Assembly: GCA_022760475.1 (NCBI GenBank)
Contig: JALEFZ010000079.1
Coordinates: 1 to 38,554, forward strand
Reading direction: 5' to 3'
DNA length: 38,554 nt
Source: Bacteroidia bacterium
GTDB taxonomy: Bacteria > Bacteroidota > Bacteroidia > J057
Part shown: piece after piece, positions 30,917-38,554 of the stretch
How positions within the stretch are numbered: position 1 is the stretch's first letter
Layout of the letters: every line of letters starts with the position of its first letter
The notes under the pieces: model-generated
What the model saw: the letters and a program-made list of their open reading frames with translations, nothing else
Databases searched by the model: none
Told to the model about the DNA's origin: nothing
Translations under genes and position numbers: made by a program

Positions 30917-31618
30917 TTATATTTCATTGTTATCATCATTCTCAATCGCAAGTTCCTTTTGCTTAATAGCGACTTCCTCTACCCAATCTTTTTTGTTTGG
31001 GTCATTCATCGCCTTTTCAAAGTACTCCACAGCATCTTCGAAACTTCCCGTTCTTCTGCACATTTCTCCAATCAAATAATTAATGGTAGCAATTGTCGAT
31101 GAGTCTTCATATTCGTTTTTCTCTAATGCCTGTATCAAATATTGTTTCGTTTTGTTTTGAAAGTCAATTCTCAAGTCATGGCTAGTTGAGTCCATTCGTA
31201 CAAGGTAACTTCCGATTAGGTAGCAGTTAGAAATTTTGTCATTCGTCTCATTCAAGAAGTCTTTAAGTTCGCCTGCTATTAAGCACTCTTTGGAATCGTC
31301 TATGACCATGTTATCATATTGTGATAAAAAGTCTTGAATTTCTTCACGTCTTTGATTGTTGAAAGTGGTGTCAAAATCTGAGATATAACCTGAATAATGG
31401 CATTTTGGACAAGCATTGATTAATTCTTCATAATGATTTCCAATTACTCCTTTCTTCTGAAAATCATAATAACTCCCAAAGGTTGTCATGCTCATTGTTA
31501 CACAGAATTCAACCTTCTCTTTGTCTATTGGGCATTTTACTTCCTGTGTCGAGCAGGTATGACCATAAATTAAATGGGTCATTAATAAGGTTCCAATGAA
31601 TGCTATAATTTTTTTCAT
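30917..31618 (-). CDS. Secreted DUF2225-like protein with zinc-type Cys pairs and TPR-like tail
   Basis: 233 residues. Signal peptide (MKKIIAFIGTLLMTHLIYG). Residues 25-95 follow the DUF2225 pattern: VKCPIDKEKVEFC, a long spacer, and NACPKCHYSGYISDFD, i.e. CxxxxxxxxC plus CPxC, which in relatives bind a metal. The rest (140-220) is helical with repeats like LIQALEKNEYE and GSFEDAVEYFEKAMNDP, a TPR-type unit. Most DUF2225 proteins I know are cytoplasmic; here it is exported. Acidic C-terminus (ENDDNNEI). Confidence 0.72.
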   Translation of the reverse strand: MKKIIAFIGTLLMTHLIYGHTCSTQEVKCPIDKEKVEFCVTMSMTTFGSYYDFQKKGVIGNHYEELINACPKCHYSGYISDFDTTFNNQRREEIQDFLSQYDNMVIDDSKECLIAGELKDFLNETNDKISNCYLIGSYLVRMDSTSHDLRIDFQNKTKQYLIQALEKNEYEDSSTIATINYLIGEMCRRTGSFEDAVEYFEKAMNDPNKKDWVEEVAIKQKELAIENDDNNEI

Positions 31619-31664
31619 ATCTCAATCTTTTAGCCTTTGTTGTGCGTTTGCTTTTTTCTTCCAT

Positions 31665-32252
31665 TCATAAATTTCCGTAAACTACAAGAGTACCTACGAA
31701 TTTTAAATTTTCATTCATCCACTCTTTTAAGTCGTTCAGAAATTTTTCCTGATTTTGGGTTTTACTATTTTTCTTTTCAAGGGCTTTGAGTATTAATTTA
31801 CATTCATTTCTATCGAAGTAATTGTTAAAAGTAATATCAAAGTTCTCCGAACAATTTGATTCAAATTCTTCTTTGATAAAATCGAAATCCTCGGTCGGAA
31901 TAAAAATATCATTTCTCTTTTTGTTTTTAAATGGCTCGCCCTTATCATCTTCGAACCATAAAACAAAACCAATGGAATTTTTAGCAATCCTTTGATTTCC
32001 AATTGTTAAAATTTTCTGTTCATTATTGATTTCTTTAATGGCTTTTTCTGTGTTGAAATTGAATTTTTCGTAAGATTTTTTCGCTTTATCTTTATCGCAT
32101 TCTGTTGCCTTACATATTTCGTTGATTTTTTTATCGTGGAATTCTTCCTCACTAGCTTCTATGTTTCCATTATGTTTTTTCAGCAATTCAATTGCTTCCT
32201 TTAATGAAATGGAAAGTTTTTTCCTTAACGATTTAATCTTTTGAGGTTCCAT
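31665..32252 (-). CDS. Protein with tandem UBA/TS-N-like helical domains
   Basis: 195 residues, no signal peptide. Residues 4-40 (LRKKLSISLKEAIELLKKHNGNIEASEEEF) read like the EF-Ts N-terminal/UBA-type three-helix bundle, and 42-77 (INEICKATECDKDKAKKSYEKFNFNTEKAIKEI) are a second copy. A C-terminal domain (about 82-195) is beta-rich then helical: ILTIGNQRIAKNSIGFVLWFEDDKG, DIFIPTEDFDFI, LKEWMNENLKFVGTLVVYGN. UBA/TS-N modules usually bind proteins, here perhaps a partner in a small accessory system. I cannot name the full family. In the run of minus-strand accessory genes. Confidence 0.62.
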   Translation of the reverse strand: MEPQKIKSLRKKLSISLKEAIELLKKHNGNIEASEEEFHDKKINEICKATECDKDKAKKSYEKFNFNTEKAIKEINNEQKILTIGNQRIAKNSIGFVLWFEDDKGEPFKNKKRNDIFIPTEDFDFIKEEFESNCSENFDITFNNYFDRNECKLILKALEKKNSKTQNQEKFLNDLKEWMNENLKFVGTLVVYGNL

Positions 32253-32347
32253 TTTTCTTTTTTGTCTACTGAGGCAGAACTGTTGAGCTATTCGTCGTGC
32301 AACCGAATGGAAGCTGTTGCCGTTTTATCCATTGGGCTGAACAAGTT

Positions 32348-33928
32348 TTAATTTCTTTTAAATTCAACCATTGAGAAATCATATTTGGGTTCTAAAATCC
32401 ATTCTCCTTTTTTATTTATAATTCCCGATTTGGTTATAACTCTATTCTTTTCCCTATCAACAATATAATCTACTAAGATTCTATTCCCGAAAGCATTTTC
32501 AATGCTCCAATAGTTTTCGTCCAACTCTAATTTAAAGTCATTAGTTAAAAGTACTTTCTTTTGTGAGTCCTCCAATTCCCCAACAAATAAACCATAACCT
32601 ATATAGCTCAAATTTTGATACTGATTAGGAATGACTTCTTCTAAATTTTCATTGAATGCTCCTGCTCCCATATGGGTGTAGGTAACAAATATGTTATCTC
32701 CATATCTGTTTAGAATTTGTTTGTTTTTCTCAAGCTGTAAATTCCCATTTTTATCAATAAGGTTTGCACCTATTCCGATTTGTTCTTGATATGAAGGCAA
32801 TCTGTTACCATTTTCATCTAGTTCAACAATACTAAACATTGGTGAACGTCCAAACCTCACTTTGGCCAAACCATTTTTAAATGCTTCAGCTTCATCAAAT
32901 TGAAAGTCAATTACAACAGTACCTTTTTCATTTATATATCCATGCATTAATTCCTTGGAAGGTTCCTGCATCTTTGCTCTTTGAAATTCAATATAGGTTG
33001 GATGATTGATTATCATATTAATGTCATCTGTACTAAAGTCATCTCCAATCTTTTCATAAAGTTTTCCTAATTCTATTTCTAATGAATCAATTTGCTCTTT
33101 CTGATAGCCAAAATCATGATATGAATCTCTAAGCATGAAATTAGCAACTACAGCTAATCCTTCTGAGAATTTCTCGACTTTGTCAAATTGAATCGGTATT
33201 GCAATTTCTCCATCTGAATTAATGAAGCCCTCTTTTCTTTCAAGTTCAATTTTTGCAAATCCGTTTTCAAATTTATCAATGTGATCATAGATAGTATCTA
33301 ACTTTAATAATCCACTTCTATCGATTAAACCATACTTTCCTTCTTCCTCTTTGTACCTATATCCGTCATCTTCATATTCGAATTCAGTAATAAGGTGAAA
33401 CACAATTGAGAATCCATTATCGAAATCTTCAACTCGATGAAATTTTGGTGAAATAACTATATTTCCCTTTTTATCTATGAATCCCCATTTTCCTTCAATT
33501 TTTACAGCAGCAAATCCTTCCCGAAATGGTTTGGCATCTTCATATTTGAAATCCAATATAACTTCATCATTTAAATTGATGAATCCATATTTCCCATTCA
33601 GTTTTACAGGTGCTAAACCTTCTCTAAATATTTGGGCATCTTCATATTTTATAGGAATTATTTCTTTCCCTTCTCGATTCCAAAAACCCCACTTGCCACC
33701 AACTGATTCATAATCTTTTTCAATTGCACCTTTATTTACAGGTAGAATATCTTCCGAAAAGGATTTAACTGCATCAAACTCAACAGGAATTATTTCTTTT
33801 CCATTGAAATTTATGAATCCTATTTTATTACCCTCTTTCACATATATTAAATTCTCATTCAATACTTCTTGCCCAAACATTGAAGTCAGATTCATTATGA
33901 TTAGTAGTATGGATAATTGTGGTTTCAT
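32348..33928 (-). CDS. WG-repeat (beta-propeller-like) secreted protein
   Basis: 526 residues. A signal peptide (LSILLIIMNLTSMFGQ) is followed by WG repeats, each around 30-35 residues with the sequence G-K-(W/Y)-G-(F/L)-I: GNKIGFINFNGKEIIP, GKWGFWNREGKEIIP, GKYGFINLNDEVIL, GKWGFIDKKGNIVIS, GKYGLIDRSGLL, RKEGFINSDGEIAIP, HGYINEKGTVVID and a C-terminal SGIINKKGEWILEP. The family forms blades in surface or periplasmic proteins and is often a binding module of unknown partner. A non-repeat stretch (about 265-330) holds acidic helices. No enzyme motif. Confidence 0.9.
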   Translation of the reverse strand: MKPQLSILLIIMNLTSMFGQEVLNENLIYVKEGNKIGFINFNGKEIIPVEFDAVKSFSEDILPVNKGAIEKDYESVGGKWGFWNREGKEIIPIKYEDAQIFREGLAPVKLNGKYGFINLNDEVILDFKYEDAKPFREGFAAVKIEGKWGFIDKKGNIVISPKFHRVEDFDNGFSIVFHLITEFEYEDDGYRYKEEEGKYGLIDRSGLLKLDTIYDHIDKFENGFAKIELERKEGFINSDGEIAIPIQFDKVEKFSEGLAVVANFMLRDSYHDFGYQKEQIDSLEIELGKLYEKIGDDFSTDDINMIINHPTYIEFQRAKMQEPSKELMHGYINEKGTVVIDFQFDEAEAFKNGLAKVRFGRSPMFSIVELDENGNRLPSYQEQIGIGANLIDKNGNLQLEKNKQILNRYGDNIFVTYTHMGAGAFNENLEEVIPNQYQNLSYIGYGLFVGELEDSQKKVLLTNDFKLELDENYWSIENAFGNRILVDYIVDREKNRVITKSGIINKKGEWILEPKYDFSMVEFKRN

Positions 33929-34027
33929 TTTTTATATTTGTGCTTACGGTCTCGTGTACGAGGTGTTGCCAGCTTTTGTTAGGAATGAACGCCATACAGA
34001 TTGTTGGCTGCTACCTTCTTTTATTTA

Positions 34028-34431
34028 TCAATCTTTTTGCTTTAAAATATTGTCTATCCTTCTCTGAATTTCTTCAGACGGATTCATCATATTTAGAGTT
34101 ATTGCGGCATGTTCTTGCATGGTTCTATCTTCATCGTTTAGTAAAATGAGCAATCTATTAGGGATTTTTTCATTTTTAATTTTCAATCTTAAAGCTAAAT
34201 ATATACACAAACCTATTGAAACTTTCTTTTCCGTTGTAATTAATATTTTGACAATTGTACCTTCTTCAATCTCTTCATTAGCTTCCTCGTTTTCAGATTT
34301 TTTCAGAGCATCAATTAGTTTTTTGTAGGTATCTCATTAGCATATCGATAATGCGAGTAAATCTCTAACAATTCATTTCTGTCTCTACTTTTTTGTTTTA
34401 GCCTATCAATAAAATTATATGATTTTTTCAT
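34028..34431 (-). CDS. HEAT-like protein split by a -1 frame change at A AAA AAC
   Basis: The ATG at 34431 opens a frame (MKKSYNFIDRLKQKSRDRNE...) that stops after 38 codons at 34315. The stop is preceded directly by the heptamer A AAA AAC (34324-34318), read in frame as ACA AAA AAC TAA. A one-base slip back there gives CTA ATT GAT and runs 96 further codons to 34028 without a stop, including EEGTIVKILITTEKKVSIGL, LALRLKIKNEKIPNRLL and HAAITLNMMNPSEEIQ, an alpha-helical HEAT-like region. The fused product would be 134 residues. It could be programmed frameshifting, a true indel mutation, or a homopolymer error. No signal peptide. Confidence 0.55.
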
Positions 34432-34458
34432 GTACTTTTTGAGCCTTAGGTTTTCTAT

Positions 34459-34785
34459 TTACTGTGATAATTTAGGGTCAGGATTTAATGTGTTTTCTCC
34501 TCCTTCTTGAATCAGTAACATATGCATCTTTGATGAAGCATGCCGAAATTTCATGGCTTCCTGATATTCGGGGTCATTAAACCAGGCGTCAATACTGGCT
34601 TTATCTGGAAATTCTAAAAGCACCATTCTTCCTTCGTAGGGAGTGCCTTCTACTGTAGTGACTTCTTCCCCTCTCGTTAAAAACTTCCCTCCGTACTTTG
34701 CTACGATGGGAGGGGTTCTATCTGTATATTTTTGATAAGTTTCTGCATCTTCGATGCTCATCATGGATACAATATATGCTGGCAT
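34459..34785 (-). CDS. DUF1330 family protein
   Basis: 108 residues, the family's normal size. MPAYIVSMMSIEDAETYQKYTDRTPPIVAKYGGKFLTRG is the typical front, with the conserved KYGGKFL and the later strand MVLLEFPDKASIDAWFNDPEYQEAMKFRHASSKMHMLL. A ferredoxin-like dimeric alpha/beta barrel, cytoplasmic. The function of the family is not established. It follows the leucine dehydrogenase gene by 6 bp, so the two are co-transcribed. Confidence 0.93.
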   Translation of the reverse strand: MPAYIVSMMSIEDAETYQKYTDRTPPIVAKYGGKFLTRGEEVTTVEGTPYEGRMVLLEFPDKASIDAWFNDPEYQEAMKFRHASSKMHMLLIQEGGENTLNPDPKLSQ

Positions 34786-34791
34786 AATTTC

Positions 34792-35853
34792 TTAGTTGTT
34801 GTTTGTTTTATTAATTATTTCTATAGCCATTTTATCTGCCATTTCAGAAGTTGGGATTTTTCTGCTATTAGCTTTTTCCAAAAGGTTTAGAATTGTATCG
34901 TACAACCCCATGACTCTTTTTTTAGAGTCTTCCATTGTAGGTTGAGAGAATATTCTTGTTCCTGCTCCCATCATCCCACCTGCATTGACAACATAATCTG
35001 GCACATAAGTGATGCCTTTTTCCATGAGCATCTTCCCGTGGATTTCTGTTGCTAATTGGTTATTAGCAAGACCACAAATAGATTTGGCTTTAATCTCAGA
35101 GATAGATTTGTCATTTATTATGCCTCCCATGGCACAAGGAGCATATACATCCACGTCTTGACGATGAATTTCATCTGGCGAAACCGCCTTTGCTCCATAA
35201 TTTTCTACAACAAACTGAACGGCTTCTTCATTAATATCCGCAACAAATAACTCTGCACCAGCTTCATGTAAATGATGGGATAGGTTTTTTCCCGTAGCTC
35301 CCAGTCCTTGTATGGCTACTTTTAGTCCAGATAAATCTTCAGTTTTCCAAAGGTGTTTAACAACTGCTCTAATTCCAGTAAATCCGCCTAAAGCCGTAAA
35401 TTTAGATGGATTAAACCCTTCTGGATATTGACTCGCTCGTGCAAAAATATAATCGCAATTTTCAGCCAAAATATCCGCATCTTTTGGACTGACACCTACA
35501 TCTATCGCTGTCCAGTATCTTCCTTTTAGCGATTGAACATGTTTTGAGAAAGCCCGCAATAAGTCTGCTTTATCGGGGCGAGAGGGGTCAGCAATAATTA
35601 CACATTTACCGCCTCCTAACGGCAAACCTGCAATTGCATTTTTATAACTCATCCCTTTTGATAGCCGCAAAACATCTTTCAATGCAGTAACTGTACTTTT
35701 ATATGGATACATTCGACAACCTCCTGCAGCAGGACCAAGCTTGGTATTATGAATTGCAATAATGCCGAACAACCCAACGGTGGCATCATGGCAAAACAAA
35801 ACTTGTTCGTGTGCATCAAAGTCAACTTGAGAAAAAATCGGCATATGATTCAA
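34792..35853 (-). CDS. Leucine (branched-chain amino acid) dehydrogenase
   Basis: 353 residues; the start could be 35853 or 35844 (MNHMPIF/MPIF). Glu/Leu/Phe/Val dehydrogenase family: GPAAGGCRMYPY, SYKNAIAGLPLGGGKCVI with the catalytic lysines Lys71 and Lys83, WTAIDVGVSP, and the NAD motif IQGLGATGKN (GLGATG at 183-188). The reaction is NAD-dependent deamination of Leu, Val or Ile to the keto acid, or the reverse. The missing N-terminal extension and length match leucine dehydrogenase rather than glutamate dehydrogenase. It shares an operon with DUF1330. A housekeeping-type gene in an otherwise accessory stretch. Confidence 0.93.
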   Translation of the reverse strand: MNHMPIFSQVDFDAHEQVLFCHDATVGLFGIIAIHNTKLGPAAGGCRMYPYKSTVTALKDVLRLSKGMSYKNAIAGLPLGGGKCVIIADPSRPDKADLLRAFSKHVQSLKGRYWTAIDVGVSPKDADILAENCDYIFARASQYPEGFNPSKFTALGGFTGIRAVVKHLWKTEDLSGLKVAIQGLGATGKNLSHHLHEAGAELFVADINEEAVQFVVENYGAKAVSPDEIHRQDVDVYAPCAMGGIINDKSISEIKAKSICGLANNQLATEIHGKMLMEKGITYVPDYVVNAGGMMGAGTRIFSQPTMEDSKKRVMGLYDTILNLLEKANSRKIPTSEMADKMAIEIINKTNNN

Positions 35854-36039
35854 TGTTAATTTTTAATTGAGGGCTTACAGCTACTTTTTATTTCACGCTC
35901 AAAGGGGATATTGTCCTTTCTTTCAACCGGGGCAGCAATTTGGCCGCCTCTAGCGCTTGGCGATACGGCATTGTCTCACACAATTTTTTTGAAATAAAAA
36001 AAACTCCTGATGGTATTTTATAAAACAACAGTTACCGAA

Positions 36040-36921
36040 TCATTCATATTCAACAAAAACATCTTCCTTTAATAATTTAGGTTCTTCAATAGGCCAAGTT
36101 GATGGTTCAAAGCATCTTGTATCAGCCTGCCACTGTCTTATGCTATCACTATGAAGCCCATGTAAATCGGAAAATGAATTTAGGGAATATTCTACTTGTA
36201 CTAAATCATAACCTTTATAAGGAAGATCTAATTCGATAATCATATAACGTGAGCATGTTTTACTCCCTCCGAATGTTTTTAGTACTCTTCCAGCAGCAAT
36301 TCTATCTTTAACATTTTGACCCCGCTCAGCGTCATGAAAGCCGACAGACAAAATGACTTTCCTTCCAAGCTCCGGTTTTATTTCCTGCTCAGAAAATATA
36401 GTGTCAGATGTCATTGTTTTATTTGTAATCACCCCCTGGCTAAATAAAAAATATGAATAATGAAATTTATTCTTCTCATCTCTAGAGGAAATGACCATCA
36501 TATCGTCATCAAAATAATAGTCATGGATCAAATTATTATCTTTTGAATAATTTATTATCAATTCATCATCAACTAAACTATCATTTTTAAATGAACGAAT
36601 CCTTAATTCAGACAAGGTTAATTCAGAACTAGCAACCCCATACACGAAATAGACTATTTCGTCATCCTCTTCAAATTTATATGCAGCTTTCCGGTACAAT
36701 TTATGAGATTCTTTCTCATCGAACTTTAGTAGGTTAACGGCATTCTTGGATATGCTTTCTCCAAACATCAAGGTCGAATTTTCAAACCTATTCCATCTAC
36801 CTTTTGAGTTAAAATAGCTTTCTAATTCTTGGATACTAGATGGTTTATCATTTTTTTGACATCCCCCTAAAGCCAACAACATGAGTTGTGTCAAAATAAA
36901 AACAAGAATCTTTCCTTCCAT
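36040..36921 (-). CDS. Hypothetical lipoprotein
   Basis: 293 residues. Signal with lipobox LLALGGC (Cys21), then a beta-rich, acidic domain with repeated Asp/Ser clusters (YFDDDMMVISSRDEKN). Cysteines at the C-terminus (KTCSRY, DTRCFEP) may pair. No family recognised. The upstream 186-bp spacer (35854-36039) holds GC-richer inverted bits (GCCGCC ... GGCG, CGGC) but no gene. Envelope protein of the right-arm accessory run. Confidence 0.65.
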   Translation of the reverse strand: MEGKILVFILTQLMLLALGGCQKNDKPSSIQELESYFNSKGRWNRFENSTLMFGESISKNAVNLLKFDEKESHKLYRKAAYKFEEDDEIVYFVYGVASSELTLSELRIRSFKNDSLVDDELIINYSKDNNLIHDYYFDDDMMVISSRDEKNKFHYSYFLFSQGVITNKTMTSDTIFSEQEIKPELGRKVILSVGFHDAERGQNVKDRIAAGRVLKTFGGSKTCSRYMIIELDLPYKGYDLVQVEYSLNSFSDLHGLHSDSIRQWQADTRCFEPSTWPIEEPKLLKEDVFVEYE

Positions 36922-36983
36922 AATTTTCTTTGAGATAAAATCACTTACTAAGCTAATATAATCGGGTAGAATGGGCTTGCCCT

Positions 36984-37175
36984 TTACAGTATGCCCATAT
37001 GAGGCAATGCCTTAAAAGTATAACAATCCCCGTCTTCTTTTGCTGCAATTGTCCAGTCCTCTTTATAAATAGAAATAGCTGCTTCATCATAATTCAAAGA
37101 TTCATTTTTTAAGGATGCTACCAAGCCTTCACAGCCAGGGGCGAGGCAAACAGTTGTCGTTTTGGTTGTGTGCAT
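36984..37175 (-). CDS. Possible small protein
   Basis: 63 residues, MHTTKTTTVCLAPGCEGLVASL..., with three Cys and a CYTFKALPHM tail. The first ten residues overlap a repeat-like GTGCATGCACACAACC tract, so the start is doubtful. No homologue recalled. It could be the tail of a decayed gene. Confidence 0.35.
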   Translation of the reverse strand: MHTTKTTTVCLAPGCEGLVASLKNESLNYDEAAISIYKEDWTIAAKEDGDCYTFKALPHMGIL

Positions 37176-37206
37176 GCACTGAGCGACTATTGCTGCTAAT
37201 CATTGC

Positions 37207-38283
37207 TTACCTACAATACACTATTTCGGTTGTATCTGATTTAACTTCTTCAATTTGTCCCCTTTCAGTCAAGTGGTAGAATTCCTTGGTTTTTAGGGAT
37301 TTGATTTCTTCATCTTCTCCCAAACATTCAAAAGAACTGTTGCTATGTATTATTAGAAGTGAATCTTTTATTGTTGCATAGTAATTCCAATCTTCTTCAT
37401 AATCACTTCCATTGGTTGAGATAAAGGTGTAATCTCCTATTTTGCTAAAAGTAGAGTCAATCAAGAACAACGCTAAAAAGTCCATGAGTTGATCACTTTC
37501 ATATTGTTCAACAAGAATTACACATGGTATGTAAACCCCAATACTCTCTCGAACTGAAACTATATATGCAGATGTCAAGGAATGCGTTTCATATATTATT
37601 TGACCAAATATGGTTGAATCTATTCTGACAAGACTATTCTTGTCAATGCTTCGCAAATTAAACGACGAGATATCGTTGTAATTCGCAGTTGCTTTTAATG
37701 TTAGCCAGTTTGTAATTGAATCAGCCGGGACAAAGGTATCAATAACATGATTTCCCTTTAATTGGATTTTTTCCTCATGTGGAAGTTGTCTATTTATAAT
37801 GGAAATTAGATTTTCTAATTCTTTGGATTTACAGTTGATATAAGAAACATCTATTGCAGAATTATTTCCTCGCTTGATTTTTAGGCGCACGATGTAGCTG
37901 TTTCCCAATGCTTCCTCATGAAATTCATGATTACGTTGAAAATCTGTCTTTAAAATTCCGTCTAATTGTGAGAAGAAATTTGGTATTTCAATTGAGTACA
38001 ATTCCTTTACTGTACGTCCATTTTGCCAATTTTTAAGGAATCTGAATATCCCTTCATTAGTTATGACGGTTTCAATCAATTTATTCCATTGGTCGTACTC
38101 TATTATAGTTAGGCTGGTATTTTCGTTTTCTAGGTCTTCAAGACTCATTGGCTTTTTACTTGCTGAATCATGGGGCAATACCTCATTTAATTTTACATCA
38201 GCATTTCCTACCTGGTCATCTGTTTTAGGCGTACATTTTATCATCAAAACTGAAATAAATAATACAATAATTGAGTATTTCAT
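37207..38283 (-). CDS. Hypothetical lipoprotein
   Basis: 358 residues. Signal with lipobox-like ISVLMIKC (Cys17), a polar linker (about 20-55), then a mixed alpha/beta domain: FLKNWQNGRTVKELYSIEIPNFFSQLDGIL, VRLKIKRGNNSAIDVSYINCKSKELENLISIINRQLPHEEK, PCVILVEQYESDQLMDFLALFLIDSTFSKIGDYTFIS. No named family. It is AT-rich like its neighbours, on the same strand as the other right-arm genes and 31 bp upstream of the small ORF at 36984-37175. Confidence 0.65.
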   Translation of the reverse strand: MKYSIIVLFISVLMIKCTPKTDDQVGNADVKLNEVLPHDSASKKPMSLEDLENENTSLTIIEYDQWNKLIETVITNEGIFRFLKNWQNGRTVKELYSIEIPNFFSQLDGILKTDFQRNHEFHEEALGNSYIVRLKIKRGNNSAIDVSYINCKSKELENLISIINRQLPHEEKIQLKGNHVIDTFVPADSITNWLTLKATANYNDISSFNLRSIDKNSLVRIDSTIFGQIIYETHSLTSAYIVSVRESIGVYIPCVILVEQYESDQLMDFLALFLIDSTFSKIGDYTFISTNGSDYEEDWNYYATIKDSLLIIHSNSSFECLGEDEEIKSLKTKEFYHLTERGQIEEVKSDTTEIVYCR

Positions 38284-38340
38284 TTCTTTATTATTGTAGG
38301 TAAGGTCTTGTATATGCGTAGTCAGACCGTTTAGGGAGCA

Positions 38341-38523
38341 TTATCGAATATACATGGTGGTAGCCAGTTTCTCTTTATATTTCCTCACCAACACTTTGGT
38401 AAAAGCAGATTTGTCAGCTCGTAAAAATTCCATTTCTTTTCCATTCACAATAGTGGGATGAATATCCCCAAGAAACTTATCGCTCCACATTGTAAGCTCT
38501 ATAAATATAGATTTTAATGCCAA
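38341..38523 (-). CDS. Possible gene fragment near the right edge
   Basis: About 60 residues to a stop at 38341; TTG at 38523 follows an in-frame TAG by four codons, so nothing intact continues off the edge. FLRADKSAFTKVLVRKYKEKLA is basic and helical. It looks like the 3' remnant of a gene; no family recognised. Confidence 0.3.
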   Translation of the reverse strand: MALKSIFIELTMWSDKFLGDIHPTIVNGKEMEFLRADKSAFTKVLVRKYKEKLATTMYIR

Positions 38524-38554
38524 TCCCTTATCAGCCTAAAGATAATGGTTGGTC

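Overview
The window looks like a chromosomal segment of a member of Bacteroidota, probably a marine or environmental Cytophagales- or Saprospiria-like lineage (the rank below phylum is inference). The evidence is the gene families (BNR/VPS10-like secreted protein, ECF sigma factor next to an outer-membrane barrel protein, short Crp/Fnr regulators, WG-repeat protein, NADAR, DUF2147, many lipoproteins), Bacteroidota-type -7 promoter elements (TAnnTTTG), scarce Shine-Dalgarno sequences and low GC. I see no rRNA, tRNA, CRISPR array or recognisable insertion sequence.

Left arm (1-3.9 kb): AT-rich accessory genes, all on the minus strand: a pterin-dehydratase-like domain fused to what looks like an EAD11 effector-associated domain, a lipoprotein with two tandem ABM-like domains flanked by diverged direct repeats, a small membrane protein, and a NADAR N-glycosidase. 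Intergenic spacers carry inverted repeats resembling degenerate cassette junctions. This looks like a conflict or cassette-type island.

Centre-left (3.9-17.9 kb): a 1048-residue secreted Asp-box propeller protein; an alpha/beta hydrolase; dimeric-barrel proteins; a three-gene plus-strand surface-signalling unit (repeat lipoprotein, ECF sigma factor, inner-membrane-anchored beta-barrel protein); a TlpA-like lipoprotein; and a tight SDR / four-helix membrane protein / AraC regulator operon.

Centre-right (18-29.7 kb): four Crp/Fnr-family regulators. Each of the three minus-strand ones is followed by a palindrome or CRP-like site in front of the next gene (an Asp-nucleophile hydrolase, a decayed secreted ORF, and a secreted helical protein whose domain is repeated in the adjacent DUF4334-family protein). 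Also here are a flavin amine oxidase, a VOC lipoprotein, and a fatty-acid hydroxylase whose frame runs into a DUF2147 domain that keeps its own start signals and signal peptide.

Right arm (29.9-38.5 kb): all minus strand, AT-rich and mostly unknown lipoproteins, with a secreted DUF2225-like protein, a tandem UBA/TS-N-like protein, a WG-repeat protein, a two-frame gene joined at an A AAA AAC slippery heptamer, and a leucine dehydrogenase / DUF1330 operon.

The most striking signal outside the genes is a 38-bp operator (30/38 identical) found only twice, in front of the ABM-domain lipoprotein (1.9 kb) and the SDR/AraC operon (17.9 kb), each exactly 23 bp upstream of a -7 element. This suggests an AraC-controlled regulon joining loci 16 kb apart.
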